Source of the DNA: Epichloe hybrida
Lineage: Eukaryota > Ascomycota > Sordariomycetes > Hypocreales > Clavicipitaceae
Direction: 5' to 3'
Assembly (NCBI GenBank): GCA_019022495.1
Contig: JAFEKR010000001.1
Span: forward strand, 248,001 to 312,000
Length of the DNA stretch: 64,000 nt
Positions within the stretch are counted from its first letter, which is position 1, and every line of letters starts with the position of its first letter. Shown in pieces: positions 10,858 to 20,925 of the stretch. Made by a program: the position numbers and the translations under genes. Below the pieces are notes generated by a model that was given only the letters and a program-made list of their open reading frames with translations, searched no databases and had not been told where the DNA came from.

Positions 10858-12348
10858 ATGGACAACGACCACCGCAACAGCCGCTCCGCCGTCCCGCTCC
10901 TCCCGAAACCCGACCTGGAAGCCCAAGCCGATGGCGACGCCGGCCGCGACCCGAAACGATCCTCACACTCGGGCCCTTCATCATCGACATCATCATCACG
11001 ACTCAGGACCCCGATGACAGAAGCCCCGGCAGGCTTCCATCCGCCCATGGCGGTGCAGCACCCCCCCTCCTCTTTCAGCCGGCAGTCGACGATGCACTCG
11101 CGCAGTCCCGCCGCCGCCATGGAAGCCGCCAAGGCATCCGCCCGCAAGAAGTACCTCTTCGCCGGCTTCTTCCTGTCCGTGTCCCTCGTGGCCTTTTGTG
11201 TGCAGACGGAAATGTCTGCCCACGTCCAGCACGACCTCGGCTGGTCCAAGGCCTACTGCATGATGTACTTTACCCACTCGTCGTGGATCGTCCTCTGGCC
11301 GGCCACGGTTCTCGCGCTGCGCCTCCAGAAGCGCGACCAGCCGTGGCCGCAGTTCTGGCGCAAGCACCTGCAGGTCGTGCTCTCGACCGTCACCATGATC
11401 GAGCTGCAGACCATCAACGTCACCACCCCGAGCGTCGCCCGCCGCGGCCGCCCCGTCATGTACCTCGCCCGCATGACCATCTACATCACCTCTGCGCTGA
11501 CCGTTGCCGGCCTGAGCTGGTACGTTGCCGTGAGTCTCACGACGCCCTCGGACCTCACTGCCATATACAACTGCAGCGCCTTCTTCGCCTACGCCTTCTC
11601 CGTGCCGATCCTCAAGGAACCCCTCCGCGCAGACAAGTCCGTCTCCGTCCTCATCGCCATCCTCGGCGTCCTGATCGTCGCGTACGGCGACACCGGCACC
11701 CTCGACGACGAAGCCACCACCTCTGCTGCTGCTGCTGCTGCTGCTGCTGCGTCGGGGCCCCAAAAAAACCTCCCGCCGGGCTCCCGCTTCGCCGGCAACC
11801 TCGTCATCGGCGTCGGCTCCGTCCTCTACGGCCTCTACGAGGTCCTCTACAAGCGCTATGCCTGCCCCCCCGAGGGCGTGTCCCCCGTCCGCGGCACCAT
11901 CTTCGCCAACGTCTTCGGCTCGTGCATCGGCCTCTTTACCCTCACCGTTCTCTGGATCCCCCTCCCCTTCCTGCACTGGCTCAACATTGAGCGTTTCGAG
12001 ATCCCGGAAGCGTCCACCTGCTGGCTCATCCTCGTGGCAGTCTTGTCCAACGCCATCTTCAGCGGCTGCTTTCTCGTCCTCATCTCCCTCACCTCGCCCG
12101 TCTTGTCGTCCGTCGCCGCCCTCCTGACCATCTTCATCGTCGCCATAGCAGACTGGTTCCTCACGGGACAGCCGCTGAGCTGGGCCGCCATCTTTGGCGG
12201 GTCCATGATCATCGTGGCCTTTGTGGCCCTCAGCTGGAGCACGTACAGGGAGATGATGGAGCATGAGGCGCACAAGTTGGCCGTGGACCTGACGGATGAC
12301 GAAGGCGATTTCGATCTGCATTCGCATTCGGATGCTGATAGTGACTAG
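10858..12348 (+). CDS. DMT-superfamily (EamA-like) multi-pass transporter
   Basis: This is an intronless frame of 496 residues starting at ATG 10858, directly after a CT-rich leader. Residues 1-95 are polar and Ser/Pro-rich, probably cytoplasmic. They are followed by about ten hydrophobic segments from residue 98 (KKYLFAGFFLSVSLVAFCV) to residue 465, in two halves, the usual drug/metabolite-transporter plan. The loop between the halves holds a polyalanine run coded by a GCT microsatellite (11727-11751). A glycine-rich segment, AIFGGSMIIVAFVALSW, forms the last TM, and the tail is acidic (DLTDDEGDFD...DADSD). It resembles fungal vacuolar or Golgi EamA proteins of the YMR253C/Thi74 type, whose substrates are mostly unknown. 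It converges on the sugar transporter at 12756. Substrate cannot be inferred. Confidence 0.85.
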   Translation: MDNDHRNSRSAVPLLPKPDLEAQADGDAGRDPKRSSHSGPSSSTSSSRLRTPMTEAPAGFHPPMAVQHPPSSFSRQSTMHSRSPAAAMEAAKASARKKYLFAGFFLSVSLVAFCVQTEMSAHVQHDLGWSKAYCMMYFTHSSWIVLWPATVLALRLQKRDQPWPQFWRKHLQVVLSTVTMIELQTINVTTPSVARRGRPVMYLARMTIYITSALTVAGLSWYVAVSLTTPSDLTAIYNCSAFFAYAFSVPILKEPLRADKSVSVLIAILGVLIVAYGDTGTLDDEATTSAAAAAAAAASGPQKNLPPGSRFAGNLVIGVGSVLYGLYEVLYKRYACPPEGVSPVRGTIFANVFGSCIGLFTLTVLWIPLPFLHWLNIERFEIPEASTCWLILVAVLSNAIFSGCFLVLISLTSPVLSSVAALLTIFIVAIADWFLTGQPLSWAAIFGGSMIIVAFVALSWSTYREMMEHEAHKLAVDLTDDEGDFDLHSHSDADSD

Positions 12349-12755
12349 CCACGGGTGCGTGTACATACTTGAATTTTCTTTTTTCGCATAGAGCACAGCG
12401 GCCGTGTGGTATCATGCGTTATTTTGGGGATAGCTTTGTTTTTTTTTTTTTTGGATAGAGGTGCTTTGAGACATTGGGAGGGGGTTTTTTTTTTTTTTTT
12501 TGGAGGAAACGCTGGTTCTACCGGGAGGATGTTCCCAATCTTTTGACAAATAGAGGCATTTGTGTATTTGTGTATTTGTCATGGCATCTTACAAGCTGCA
12601 GGCGTCACGTCGAGAACCACGCTTGTAGAATGACTGTAAATGAAACTTGATGGCAAGTGTACGCAACAACCGCATACCATGTGTGTTTACAAAGCTGGAG
12701 CCGCCCATGGATTTACATCTTCTCACAACCGCCATGGCCATCCTTTCGAATTAAA
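12349..12755. terminator. Convergent 3' regions with poly-T tracts
   Basis: This 407-bp gap separates two convergent genes. T-runs lie at about 12438-12452 and 12487-12502, and TGTGTATTTG repeats near 12560. It should hold the 3' UTRs and polyadenylation signals of both genes; no ORF or RNA gene is recognised. Confidence 0.4.
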
Positions 12756-14793
12756 TCAGAGATGGGACACGCTCGACTTGTCATGCTCACCGGACGTCTT
12801 GACATTGCCCGTTTCCGCATCGACGACTCCTCGGCCGCCCCGAACGCGCCGCACAAGCTGCGGGTTCTCTTCCTTGAGACGGGCAAAATTCTTCTCCGCT
12901 TCCCACGTCCAGATGCTGTCGCTGGCGAACACGAGGTTCATCTCTTCAAGAGTGCGTTGGTTCGATTCGGGATACAGCGCCCAGACGATGAATATGCTGA
13001 GGATGTTGACGCCACCGAAAATATAGAGTGTTTTCTCGTTGAGGCGGTCGAAGATGCTTGGGAGGAGGAGCACCTGTAAGAGTAGTGTGAGCACGATCCA
13101 ACAACGTTCTAGATAGCATGTCAAACTTTGGGGGAGGGAGGGGGCGAGAAATACGCACACACCACCCATTGCCAATGGACCAGCCGACCACGCCCCAGGC
13201 ATTGCCTTTGGCACGAACTTGGAGGGGGAAAATCTCTGCCGGGTAGAGCCATGGTACCGTGAGCCAAGTAGCTCCGAAGATGGCCGTGTAAAGGAAGACG
13301 AAGAATGTGGCGGCACCGCCGATCTGCGAGCGGCTGCCGCTGTCGCCTGCATTCACGGTAGCTCGGGCAAGACCGCCGGCGACGAACATGCAGATGCCCT
13401 GGCCGGCGGAGCCCCAGTAGAGAGTCCAGCGGCGACCGATTCTATCCAGGGTGAAGACACAAATGAGCGTGGCAAACTGTGGGAGACATCAGTTAGCCAT
13501 TCATTGTGAGGAGTGACCGTACTGGGAAAGAAAGCTTGGGCTGCTGACCTACCATGTATGTGATGTTGTTGACACCGCTGACCCAGAGACGATCCGCGGC
13601 ACTGATACCAGCTATAGTGAAGATCTGAGGCCCATAAATGGTAATACCGGCAATACCGATCCATTCTTGCAGAATCTGAAGCCAGATTACAAGTTGCACG
13701 CGTCGTCCCGTGTGCAGTCTGCCAGATCCAATGCCGAAGAACATGTGGAAATAGCTCTGCTGGTTGGAGGTTTTCTCTTCCAAGTTGCGAATGCTGATGA
13801 TTTCTTGCAATTCAGCCTCGGCCAGCTCGCCCTCCCCACCCTCACTTCCTCGAAGACGTTGCAGAATGAACCGAGCCTCATCTTCCCGACCGACTTTAAC
13901 GAGCCAGCGCGGGGACTCTGGCATGAACCAGATAGTGATGAATAAGAAAATGAGAGGAACGATCTGGAAAGCAACGGGGAATCTCCAGATGAAAGACGAG
14001 TTGGGGTTCTTGTACTTGGATGTGCCACTGGAATGTCTTGGATTTAGCCAACAAACTTGGAGATCTCAGTGATAAAGTTTGATAGAAACTTACAATTCAA
14101 GCCAGTAGGCGGTCACAACACCAAATATATTAAGAGTAAATTCAACGGCAACGAATTGGCCACGAGACGTGTGGCTGGCGGTCTCGGTAGCCCAGACCGG
14201 CGTGATGGCATTCAGAACACCGGTACCAATACCACTCAACACTCGTGCTGTTTTTTTTTTTTTTTTTTTTCCTGTCAACACACTACACCCCCCGCCAGAA
14301 AAAAAGAAGGGAACAAAAACATACCACAGAACATCCAGTTCGCATTTTGTGCCGCAGATTGCAGAGCAGCAGCAAAAACGCACCACAAACAGGCAATGCC
14401 CATGGTCGCGATGCGGCCATATTCGTCTCCAAGCCAACCACCAATAAGACAACCTACGAGCGTTCCGGGGAGATAATACACGGCCACCTGTTGGGCGTTA
14501 GTCGCTTGTGTCTCACGTTCGCATGACCGCAATTGGACATTTGGGGGACTCACGATGCCTCCTTGTAGCAAAGGCTTATCCACAACAACAATCTGCTGTG
14601 CCTCATCCCAGTGCCCGAAACCCATCAATTCAGCATAGTTTCGTGTGGTGTTTACGCCGCCCATCAGACCTTGGTCGTAACCAAAGAAGAAGATGGAAAT
14701 ACCCGCCACTATGCAGACAGTGTTGAGCAACGACCGTTTATACAATTTATGCGCAACATTGTACTTTGCCAATGTTGCCTTGAGCTTCGCCAT
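12756..14793 (-). CDS. MFS sugar transporter (sugar porter family)
   Basis: Six exons on the minus strand, 14554-14793, 14325-14487, 14094-14247, 13553-14027, 13159-13476 and 12756-13073, give 555 residues. Family motifs are in order: FFFGYDQGLMGG in TM1, GDEYGRIATM between TM2 and TM3, GIGTGVLNAITPVWATETA in TM4, PESPRWLVK before the large central loop, QEWIGIAGITIYGPQIF in TM7, DRIGRRW after TM8, and YPESNQRTLEEM in place of PETKGxxLEE after TM12. Length and order match fungal hexose/disaccharide proton symporters at the plasma membrane. The start is ATG at 14793; the frame runs further upstream but only to a TTG. The donor of the last intron is GTGCGT, the only one that keeps frame. Specific sugar not determinable. 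Confidence 0.88.
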
Positions 14794-16637
14794 TCTGGCG
14801 AGAGAAATACCTCTTAGACTCAAAATCTTGAAATGGAGGTGCGAAATGCGGGGTAATGACCAATTAAGAAAATTTTGGTGGAAAGAAACCCACGATGCTC
14901 AGATCCCAGACGTTGGGGTTACTGAAAGAGGATGAGTACGGGGTGTCACGAATCAAAGCAGCGCGGAAAATATACATAGGGCGGATAGCGGATAATTGAC
15001 CCGAATAAGGCGCCACTGTGTTTCATCAAATGCAAAATGACAAATCTGGGGCATCGGCCACTCACCGGATTTGACCTGCCTGCATTTGGCAGACCATGCA
15101 GCTGGCTGCTTAATTAAGCTCGCTGCATCCTCCCTTCGGACTTGACGAAATGTAACCTCATTCCCCCGCGGCAATGACCCCGTTGAACAAAGCAGGTGTC
15201 CGCGACCCGGAGAATTCCTTCAAGCGAGGCAGTGCGTGAAGGAGGGGGGTCAAAGGGGGAGATTTGAACCCAGCGTATCCTCAGACTAAATGCTCTTCTT
15301 GCATCAGAGTTCGAATCGATGCCAGATCAAGTTTGACAAAAAGGCCAGCCTCTTTGTGGCTTGCGCCAGATTAGTGGTCAACCTTGTGGATATGTTGGCG
15401 ACCGTTGGCGAAGCTTATGTATCTCTGTCCGGGGGTACAACCACATGTCGAAACGAGGACTTTTATCAAGCCAATCATTCGTACGGAGTATGGCTCGTGG
15501 ATCTGAAGGTCAGGTATCCTCATGGTCAGCACATCTTCCTCCAGCCACGCAACACTATGAAACCACCTTCATCGTTCGAGCGCCTCAAGGAAATCTCCAG
15601 GCAGCTGGTGGTCATGCCTCAAGAGAACTGAGCTGAGCATTAGATAATCGACGTCTCGAAATGCAAACATGGCTGTATACCGATATTCTACTACTCCGTC
15701 CACTTTACCGACTTGGACATGATAGGACGTATCAACTGCTCGATGGCGGCGGCGGCAACTGGCCAACAGCCTCGAATTAGTACCCTTCTCAACTCGTTCT
15801 CACCATCATTCGTCGAAGCTCCTAGTCCGGCAGTCTATGTGTGTCCCAGTAATTTGAGTAGTGATGAGCTTGACGCTCCCCGGTCCCTCTTGGCGTCCGG
15901 AATCGACTACCCCCTCAAGACTATAAACGTTCGCGCTCATGGACATAGGCACCACGAATTGTGGTGTGATCTTCGGAGTATCATGTGTGCATCTCTCATA
16001 CTATTGGACCTTGTGAAGAGCTGTGAAGAGCGATAAATGATGTTTGGATCCCCGGAGGTGCCAGGATTATATGGGGAGAGCCGCCTTCTCCTCAATGCTG
16101 GACTGGTACAACACCTCCAGTAGGGGGCAAAATAGGGAAAGTTCTTCGTCAGTTCGACTTCTGGGCAGATGAGTCCCCGGACCTCCTGACATATAAAGAA
16201 GTCCTTGAGTCTGTCTTGAGAGACGTCAGAAGTACGTACATATCTTCCAGATATGATTGAGGCGTCATACCTTTGGCTTCCAGAAAAGCAGTGCACGGTG
16301 GCGAATTTGGCTCGTAGACTCTGCAGGAAGGTTCAGGGAAACCTTGAATAACTTGATGAGGTCGATTCACACACCGGCGGCCGGCAACTGCTCATTTTTT
16401 TTCTGACAGCTGCCAGCTCTTGCCAGTTGGCCAAGGCACTCGCCGGCAAGTCACAGGGTGAGCCAAAAGCTGCACCTCAATAAGAACGACACCACTCGGG
16501 TTTCGTTTTCCCTTCTCCTCTCTTTCTTCTGAAATTTGCTTGCTTCATTTGGTCTCGCAACTTACACACATGTCCAAACTTGCCTTTATCGTTTCATTAC
16601 TCAACTCAAATTAGCATCATTCCACCGCGCTCCAGTC
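14794..16637. promoter_or_regulatory. Divergent intergenic region, no recognised gene
   Basis: This is 1.8 kb between the divergent sugar transporter and an unknown gene. The longest plus-strand frame, 15290-15631, has no family features and overlaps others; I do not call it. GTACGGAGTA (15481-15490) and TACTCCGT (15692-15699) occur here. A CT-rich tract at about 16500-16530 (TTTCCCTTCTCCTCTCTTTC) marks the likely core promoter of the gene starting at 16638. A tRNA T-arm-like word at about 15261-15280 was not accepted as a tRNA. Confidence 0.45.
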
Positions 16638-17420
16638 ATGGAGAAGGCTACACATTATTTGGGCCGGAGAACATTTATCAACCCAACATCCGAAGACATC
16701 CGCAACGGTTTTAAGCAGCTTGAGCGGACGAACGAAGAAAAAATCAAAGAGTATTACAACTCATACCTAAGCGGGTCTCTGGTCTCCCACTTCTTTCATA
16801 AGCTGCCAGCCTTGGACGTTGTGCATTCGTCCGATATACATGTATACCACAGCAGTGTCGGGATCTGCAAATGCCACACAGATATTGTAATCGAAAGACG
16901 ATCTCGCGAACGAACCCGCAATTATATGGGCTACCACAAGGACGAGCCATGCTATGTGTTCGCAGGTCAACGTCGCCTGATCGAACAGTTTCTGGAGCTT
17001 ATGGGCGACTTGCTCAACAAGGGGCAGATTGAGACGGCGTTCTTCCAACCCCGAGCTCTCCAGATTCCTCTCGAGGGTGTCAACCCGGGTCTAGATTACG
17101 AACAGTTTGCAGACTATGTTGAGAATTGGGACTGCATCCTCTTCTTGTTGCCCACACTGGATGATCCACTCAACATTGACTACGCGGCTTCTCTAGAAAA
17201 GGTCTCTCCAGCAGAAATGTACGGACCGGAATCGTTTGGGCTCTTGGTAGAAGAATCTCCCGCTGCTCAAGAGCAAAACCCACAAGGTAACAAGTCTGAG
17301 ATAGCCCCGATAAAGGTCTTCACGGAAGCAGGAGTGGGAAAAGACAAGGACAATGCTGGACAAGAGAAGTGGGTTCGATATTCCTTCCGGAGGAGAAACT
17401 CGAGCATCAAGTATAATTGA
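16638..17420 (+). CDS. Unrecognised protein, 260 residues
   Basis: This is a single open frame from ATG 16638, preceded by a pyrimidine-rich promoter stretch. It encodes a soluble-looking protein with no signal peptide and no membrane segment. The first 200 residues have a normal globular composition with several Cys and His, including GICKCHTDIVIERRSRERTR near residue 80. The C-terminal 60 residues are polar and charged, ending in a basic patch (RYSFRRRNSS). The frame continues upstream to a TTG near 16536 but the ATG at 16638 is the best start. I recognise no family. A possible GT donor at about 17286 (CAAGGTAACAAG) would allow an intron near the end, but the frame stays open without it. 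It converges with the cerato-platanin gene, 164 bp away. Confidence 0.6.
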   Translation: MEKATHYLGRRTFINPTSEDIRNGFKQLERTNEEKIKEYYNSYLSGSLVSHFFHKLPALDVVHSSDIHVYHSSVGICKCHTDIVIERRSRERTRNYMGYHKDEPCYVFAGQRRLIEQFLELMGDLLNKGQIETAFFQPRALQIPLEGVNPGLDYEQFADYVENWDCILFLLPTLDDPLNIDYAASLEKVSPAEMYGPESFGLLVEESPAAQEQNPQGNKSEIAPIKVFTEAGVGKDKDNAGQEKWVRYSFRRRNSSIKYN

Positions 17421-17584
17421 GACTCGGGATCATAAACGAGCATTGATTACACCGAATTGGGTCTTGGGAAAGTCGAGGTCTTTATACCATGGGCGGGCGC
17501 AGCTTCTTGGATTGTGCATCAGCGTATTCTATGAAGTGGTAGGTTGCATCGCCCTTTCTATGTGATTACAAAGGCTTTCAAATT

Positions 17585-18050
17585 TTACAAGCCACATTCT
17601 CCAGCAGATAAAGGAGTGACAGTAGCCTCGACACGGCCTAATTCAGCGGCCTGTCCGTTTGTAAGGGCGTCCATTGCCCTTTGACCAATGTTGAAGCCGT
17701 TATCAGCGTGATCGATGGCCAAAACCTTGACTGTGTGTCCTTGGTACTCGAGAGCCCAGCAAGTTCCACAATTCGGCGAATTCCAGCCGGCGACGACGGC
17801 AGCACCACCGATGTTGGGGAAGTTGGGTAAAGAACCCTGCGTTGAGTATTTGGGGATGAGGCCGTGCTGTCCATTGGAGCAGGATACTTCGGTAAGCGGT
17901 CGGTCGCCTCGGTCGTAACCAGCGTCCCAAGAGACTTGAAAAAAAAAAGTCAGCATCGTCCACGAAAGTCCCCAGGTATCGCGCCCTACCTTGCATTACC
18001 GAGGCAGAAACGGCCGTGGCGGCGGCGACGACGATGTGCGAGAACTGCAT
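17585..18050 (-). CDS. Cerato-platanin family secreted protein
   Basis: Two exons, 17990-18050 and 17585-17934, encode 136 residues. Residues 1-18 form a signal peptide (MQFSHIVVAAATAVSASV). The mature protein has the family layout: VSWDAGYD at its start, a TEVSCSNG cysteine, PNFPNIGG, WNSPNCGTCWALEY with two cysteines, a VLAIDHADNGFNI block and a final GECGL cysteine. The four cysteines make the two disulphides typical of the family, and the length is typical. Cerato-platanins are small, secreted, double-psi beta-barrel proteins found in the fungal cell wall and culture fluid; they bind chitin oligomers and can act as elicitors or virulence-related proteins in plant interactions. The start ATG at 18050 places the signal peptide at the N terminus. 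A TATAAA lies at 18164-18169, about 114 bp upstream. Confidence 0.93.
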
Positions 18051-18885
18051 GATGGTTATTTCGTTCGTTGAAATAAATGTTGTATTGATAGGCAAGTCGA
18101 CAACGTTGCAAGAATGTCAAGTAAAGTGTCGTTCGATTCTTGTTGCCTGCCCCAAGACCCCCCTTTATACTTATTTCCCGAAATCCCCCATGCCGGCCCA
18201 AACTCCCATCACGGCATGATCACGTGGCTGATGTCTACGCGGCGTTGCACAAGACAAAACGGACTTCCATCATGGAATCGTGAATACGATGGCTAATGTG
18301 GAGCGATGTGGGAGTGGAATCTGACAATGTGTTCCGACTCGACGGAATCTTGATCGAAGCGAGAGAAACGCAGCCCTGCTGCGGAGAATAATAGTCCGCA
18401 GACCCCGCGTTATACGAGGTCTCGGGCTAAAATACGAGACATCGCGGGGATCCTGATGTCAGACTCAGACGCCCGATGGAAAAGGTATCGCGAACGAGGG
18501 TAATGCCTAAGATACGAGGCTGCAATATCCAACAGTTAAACCTTCATCACAACTGGGAAGAGGAATCACGCATCTGAACATGACTACCAAAGGCCATGCA
18601 TGGCATGGCACTTGTTACTCACCATCCCCGTCACTTGTCCTCTCTCGATGCCGCCCGTCTTTGCAAGCTGACTATTAATTAGGCAAGTGGATTGGTCCAC
18701 GTGTATGCGTCCGGCTGCGGTGGAGAACGACATACAACCTCTTCTGCGCCTAACTTGCACTTTTCACGTACAATGATAAATGCCGTCTGTCTGTGACCAG
18801 GCCCGGACAGCAGCTTCAAGACTCATGATTTTGTCGGACTTTTTTTTTTCATCTCTTTTTTTTTTTCCCTTCTTCTTCAGTCGGT
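18051..18885. promoter_or_regulatory. Upstream region of the cerato-platanin gene
   Basis: This 835-bp stretch lies between two minus-strand genes. It holds a TATAAA on the minus strand at 18164-18169. The 3' end next to the lipase gene has T-tracts at 18840-18868. Related words CGAGGTCTCGGGCTAAAATACGAGAC and AAGATACGAGG occur at 18415-18440 and 18510. No gene is seen. Confidence 0.4.
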
Positions 18886-20455
18886 CTAGATCAAGAACTC
18901 ATCCCTAGCAAAATGCCTCAATACTACCCATCCCTCATCAAATGACTTCTTGTCCATGCGCACAATGATGGCCGCATGGCTCTGTCGGTCATTGTGAATC
19001 CATACAGGGTATTTTCTCCATTTCAACGTATCCAAAGATCGAATCATTTCGAACTGATGCGGTGTCAGTGCAAGAGTTGGCTGAGCCGGAATGGAAAGTC
19101 GTCTCTCCCGCTGTATGGATCGCCTGTCCTCCGCGCTCATCACATCAGCATCATCTTCGTCCTCAGTCGCGAGATATTCTTGGTTTTGCGAGCTGTTGAG
19201 CGCCTCGTATGTGTTTTCGACCTCTTCGCGAAGTTCCTTGATCAAAACGGGCACTCGATAGCCATCGAGGCTGACGCCAGCTTCGCCTCGCTCGTAGATT
19301 TTGATTCGTTGGGACGATCGGATGTTTTGGACGACAGAATTGCAGAGATAGGCGAGAACACCGATGGGAACAAAAACGGCGACAGTCATCATGAATGGTA
19401 TCCGCTTGACCCAGTTGGTAATGGACCCAGTGACCGAGGAGAATGTCGCAGGGCCGCGGAATATTGGTGATGGCTGAAGTGGGTTCAGGGGATCCAGGAG
19501 GACGCCGCTGTAGCCTTGGAGAGGGTTGACCTTGATTGAATCCAGATTGCGATATGGGTCCGTCTTGGTAATGCACGTCGTGTAATATACAGCGCTTCTG
19601 TCGTTGGTTATGTTGGAGTAGAGCGTGTGTCTTTTGAACTTGCGCAGACCCATCATGAAAATAGAGTTGGGTTCCGCGAGTACGGATAGCAATGGACGTC
19701 CGGTATCGCGGAACGAATCTATGGTGAACAGCTGCTTTCCCGACATGGAGAGGGTTCGAGCACCCATGATGTTCCAGACGTGATTGTGCCAGCCTTTGAG
19801 TGGTGTGCGAACTCCGAGGTGAGGGGATGCAAAAGTGGTGAAGTTCTGTTGGGGGAGAGTAGGGCGTTAAAACGCTTTGCAAGACCAAAAGAAGGGAAGG
19901 GGGGACTTTAGAAGAACAACACGACGTACCATGCATTCGAGGTCATCCAAGATGCCTTTGGCGTAAAGCAAACCCACGGCGTAACGGCAGACCAGACCGC
20001 CAAGGGAGTATCCAACGATGCTGATTTTGGTGATTTTACCACCGCTTTCCTGTACGGCGCGTAGTTCCTCCTCGATCTCGGAGCAAATTCGCTCACCGCC
20101 TCGCTCAATGCCATCGTATGTGAAGCTACCGATGTTGCGCTTGGCAAACAAAAGTCGTAGCTCGGTTGAAGGATACAAGTCGCGCAGGCTTTTAGCCACG
20201 TTTCGCATGTGGTCGGGATTGCCCCATAACTAAATTCATGTTCAAGGAACGATGTGAGAACAGGAAGGGTCGTGCAAGAACGGTCATGGTTGGGCGAATC
20301 TGGGGAGAATTCCCTCAACAAAGGGAGTTAAAAAGTCACGAGGCGAGCAATTTGTGGTGGAGACGGGTTACACAACTTACACCGTGGACGAGCACACACA
20401 GGTGATCAGCCGAGTGAGGTCCTCCCTCATATTTGGGATAGATCGGAGAGGCCAT
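18886..20455 (-). CDS. DUF676 serine esterase/lipase (LPL1/ROG1-like)
   Basis: Three exons, 20381-20455, 19930-20229 and 18886-19845, give 444 residues. The protein opens with an alpha/beta-hydrolase oxyanion block (HLCVLVHG, then LWGNPDHMRN across the first intron). The nucleophile elbow is GYSLGG, with Ser near residue 100, followed by a FASPHLGVRTP strand typical of DUF676. One hydrophobic segment, FMMTVAVFVPIGVLAYLC, lies near residue 265 and suggests membrane or lipid-droplet attachment. In yeast, Lpl1 is a lipid-droplet phospholipase and Rog1 a monoacylglycerol lipase; this protein is of that group. The C-terminal tail ends in a conserved-looking WIHNDRQSHAAIIVRM block. ATG 20455 was chosen because it lies just before the domain. 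The transposon at 20926 begins 470 bp upstream, within possible promoter range. Confidence 0.85.
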
Positions 20456-20925
20456 GGTCAGAGGAGGAAACCCCTGGAGAATAGGAGGCCTCGCGATGCG
20501 ATGTCTGATGTAGGCCGTGAGAGCGGAAGTCGAAGCGGACGGCCAGACATGTAGGGCTGGTCTAGGAGGAGCCCAAAGCGAGGACCAGAGCACCATGCAA
20601 GGCAGTCTTGCTTATGAGGTACAAGACTTGAAGGCGAGCAGAGGACGTGATCAAACACTTGCGCATCCGGCTCTGGTTCGGTCCGGCAAAAGACAGCGAG
20701 GTGCGGATGACGCATATGGACTCCGTATTTGTTGGGGGGTGATTTTTCTGGTTCACTCCTGGGGTGCTGCCATGTACTGGCCGCTGCGGATTTGGCCTGC
20801 ACAGTGACTTTGACAACCTGTTGGGGTGGAGTGTAATGTACGGACTTGCAAAGAGTTGCTATCTCTTAATACATCAGTTATCAACTTATCATGATCTCCT
20901 TGAGCGTGCTACTACTCCGTACATA
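20456..20925. promoter_or_regulatory. Promoter region of the lipase gene up to the transposon edge
   Basis: This is GC-balanced, non-repetitive DNA. ACTCCGTA words occur near 20720-20727 and 20913-20921, the latter touching the TA target duplication of the mariner-type element. No gene is seen. Confidence 0.4.

Noticed and set aside
10996..12396. Long minus-strand open frame opposite the DMT transporter
   Set aside because: It is a GC-rich mirror of the real gene; its composition is Gly/Asp/Glu/Arg-rich without domains, while the plus strand encodes a clear membrane protein.
13920..14030. Possible one-base frameshift in the sugar transporter between SSFIWR and FPVAFQ
   Set aside because: Careful rereading showed the frame is continuous from the acceptor at 14028 through PESPRWL; the suspicion came from a counting error.
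15255..15300. tRNA gene on the minus strand (GGGTTCAAATCTCCC)
   Set aside because: The T-arm stem does not pair fully, and no D-arm, anticodon arm or acceptor stem could be placed.
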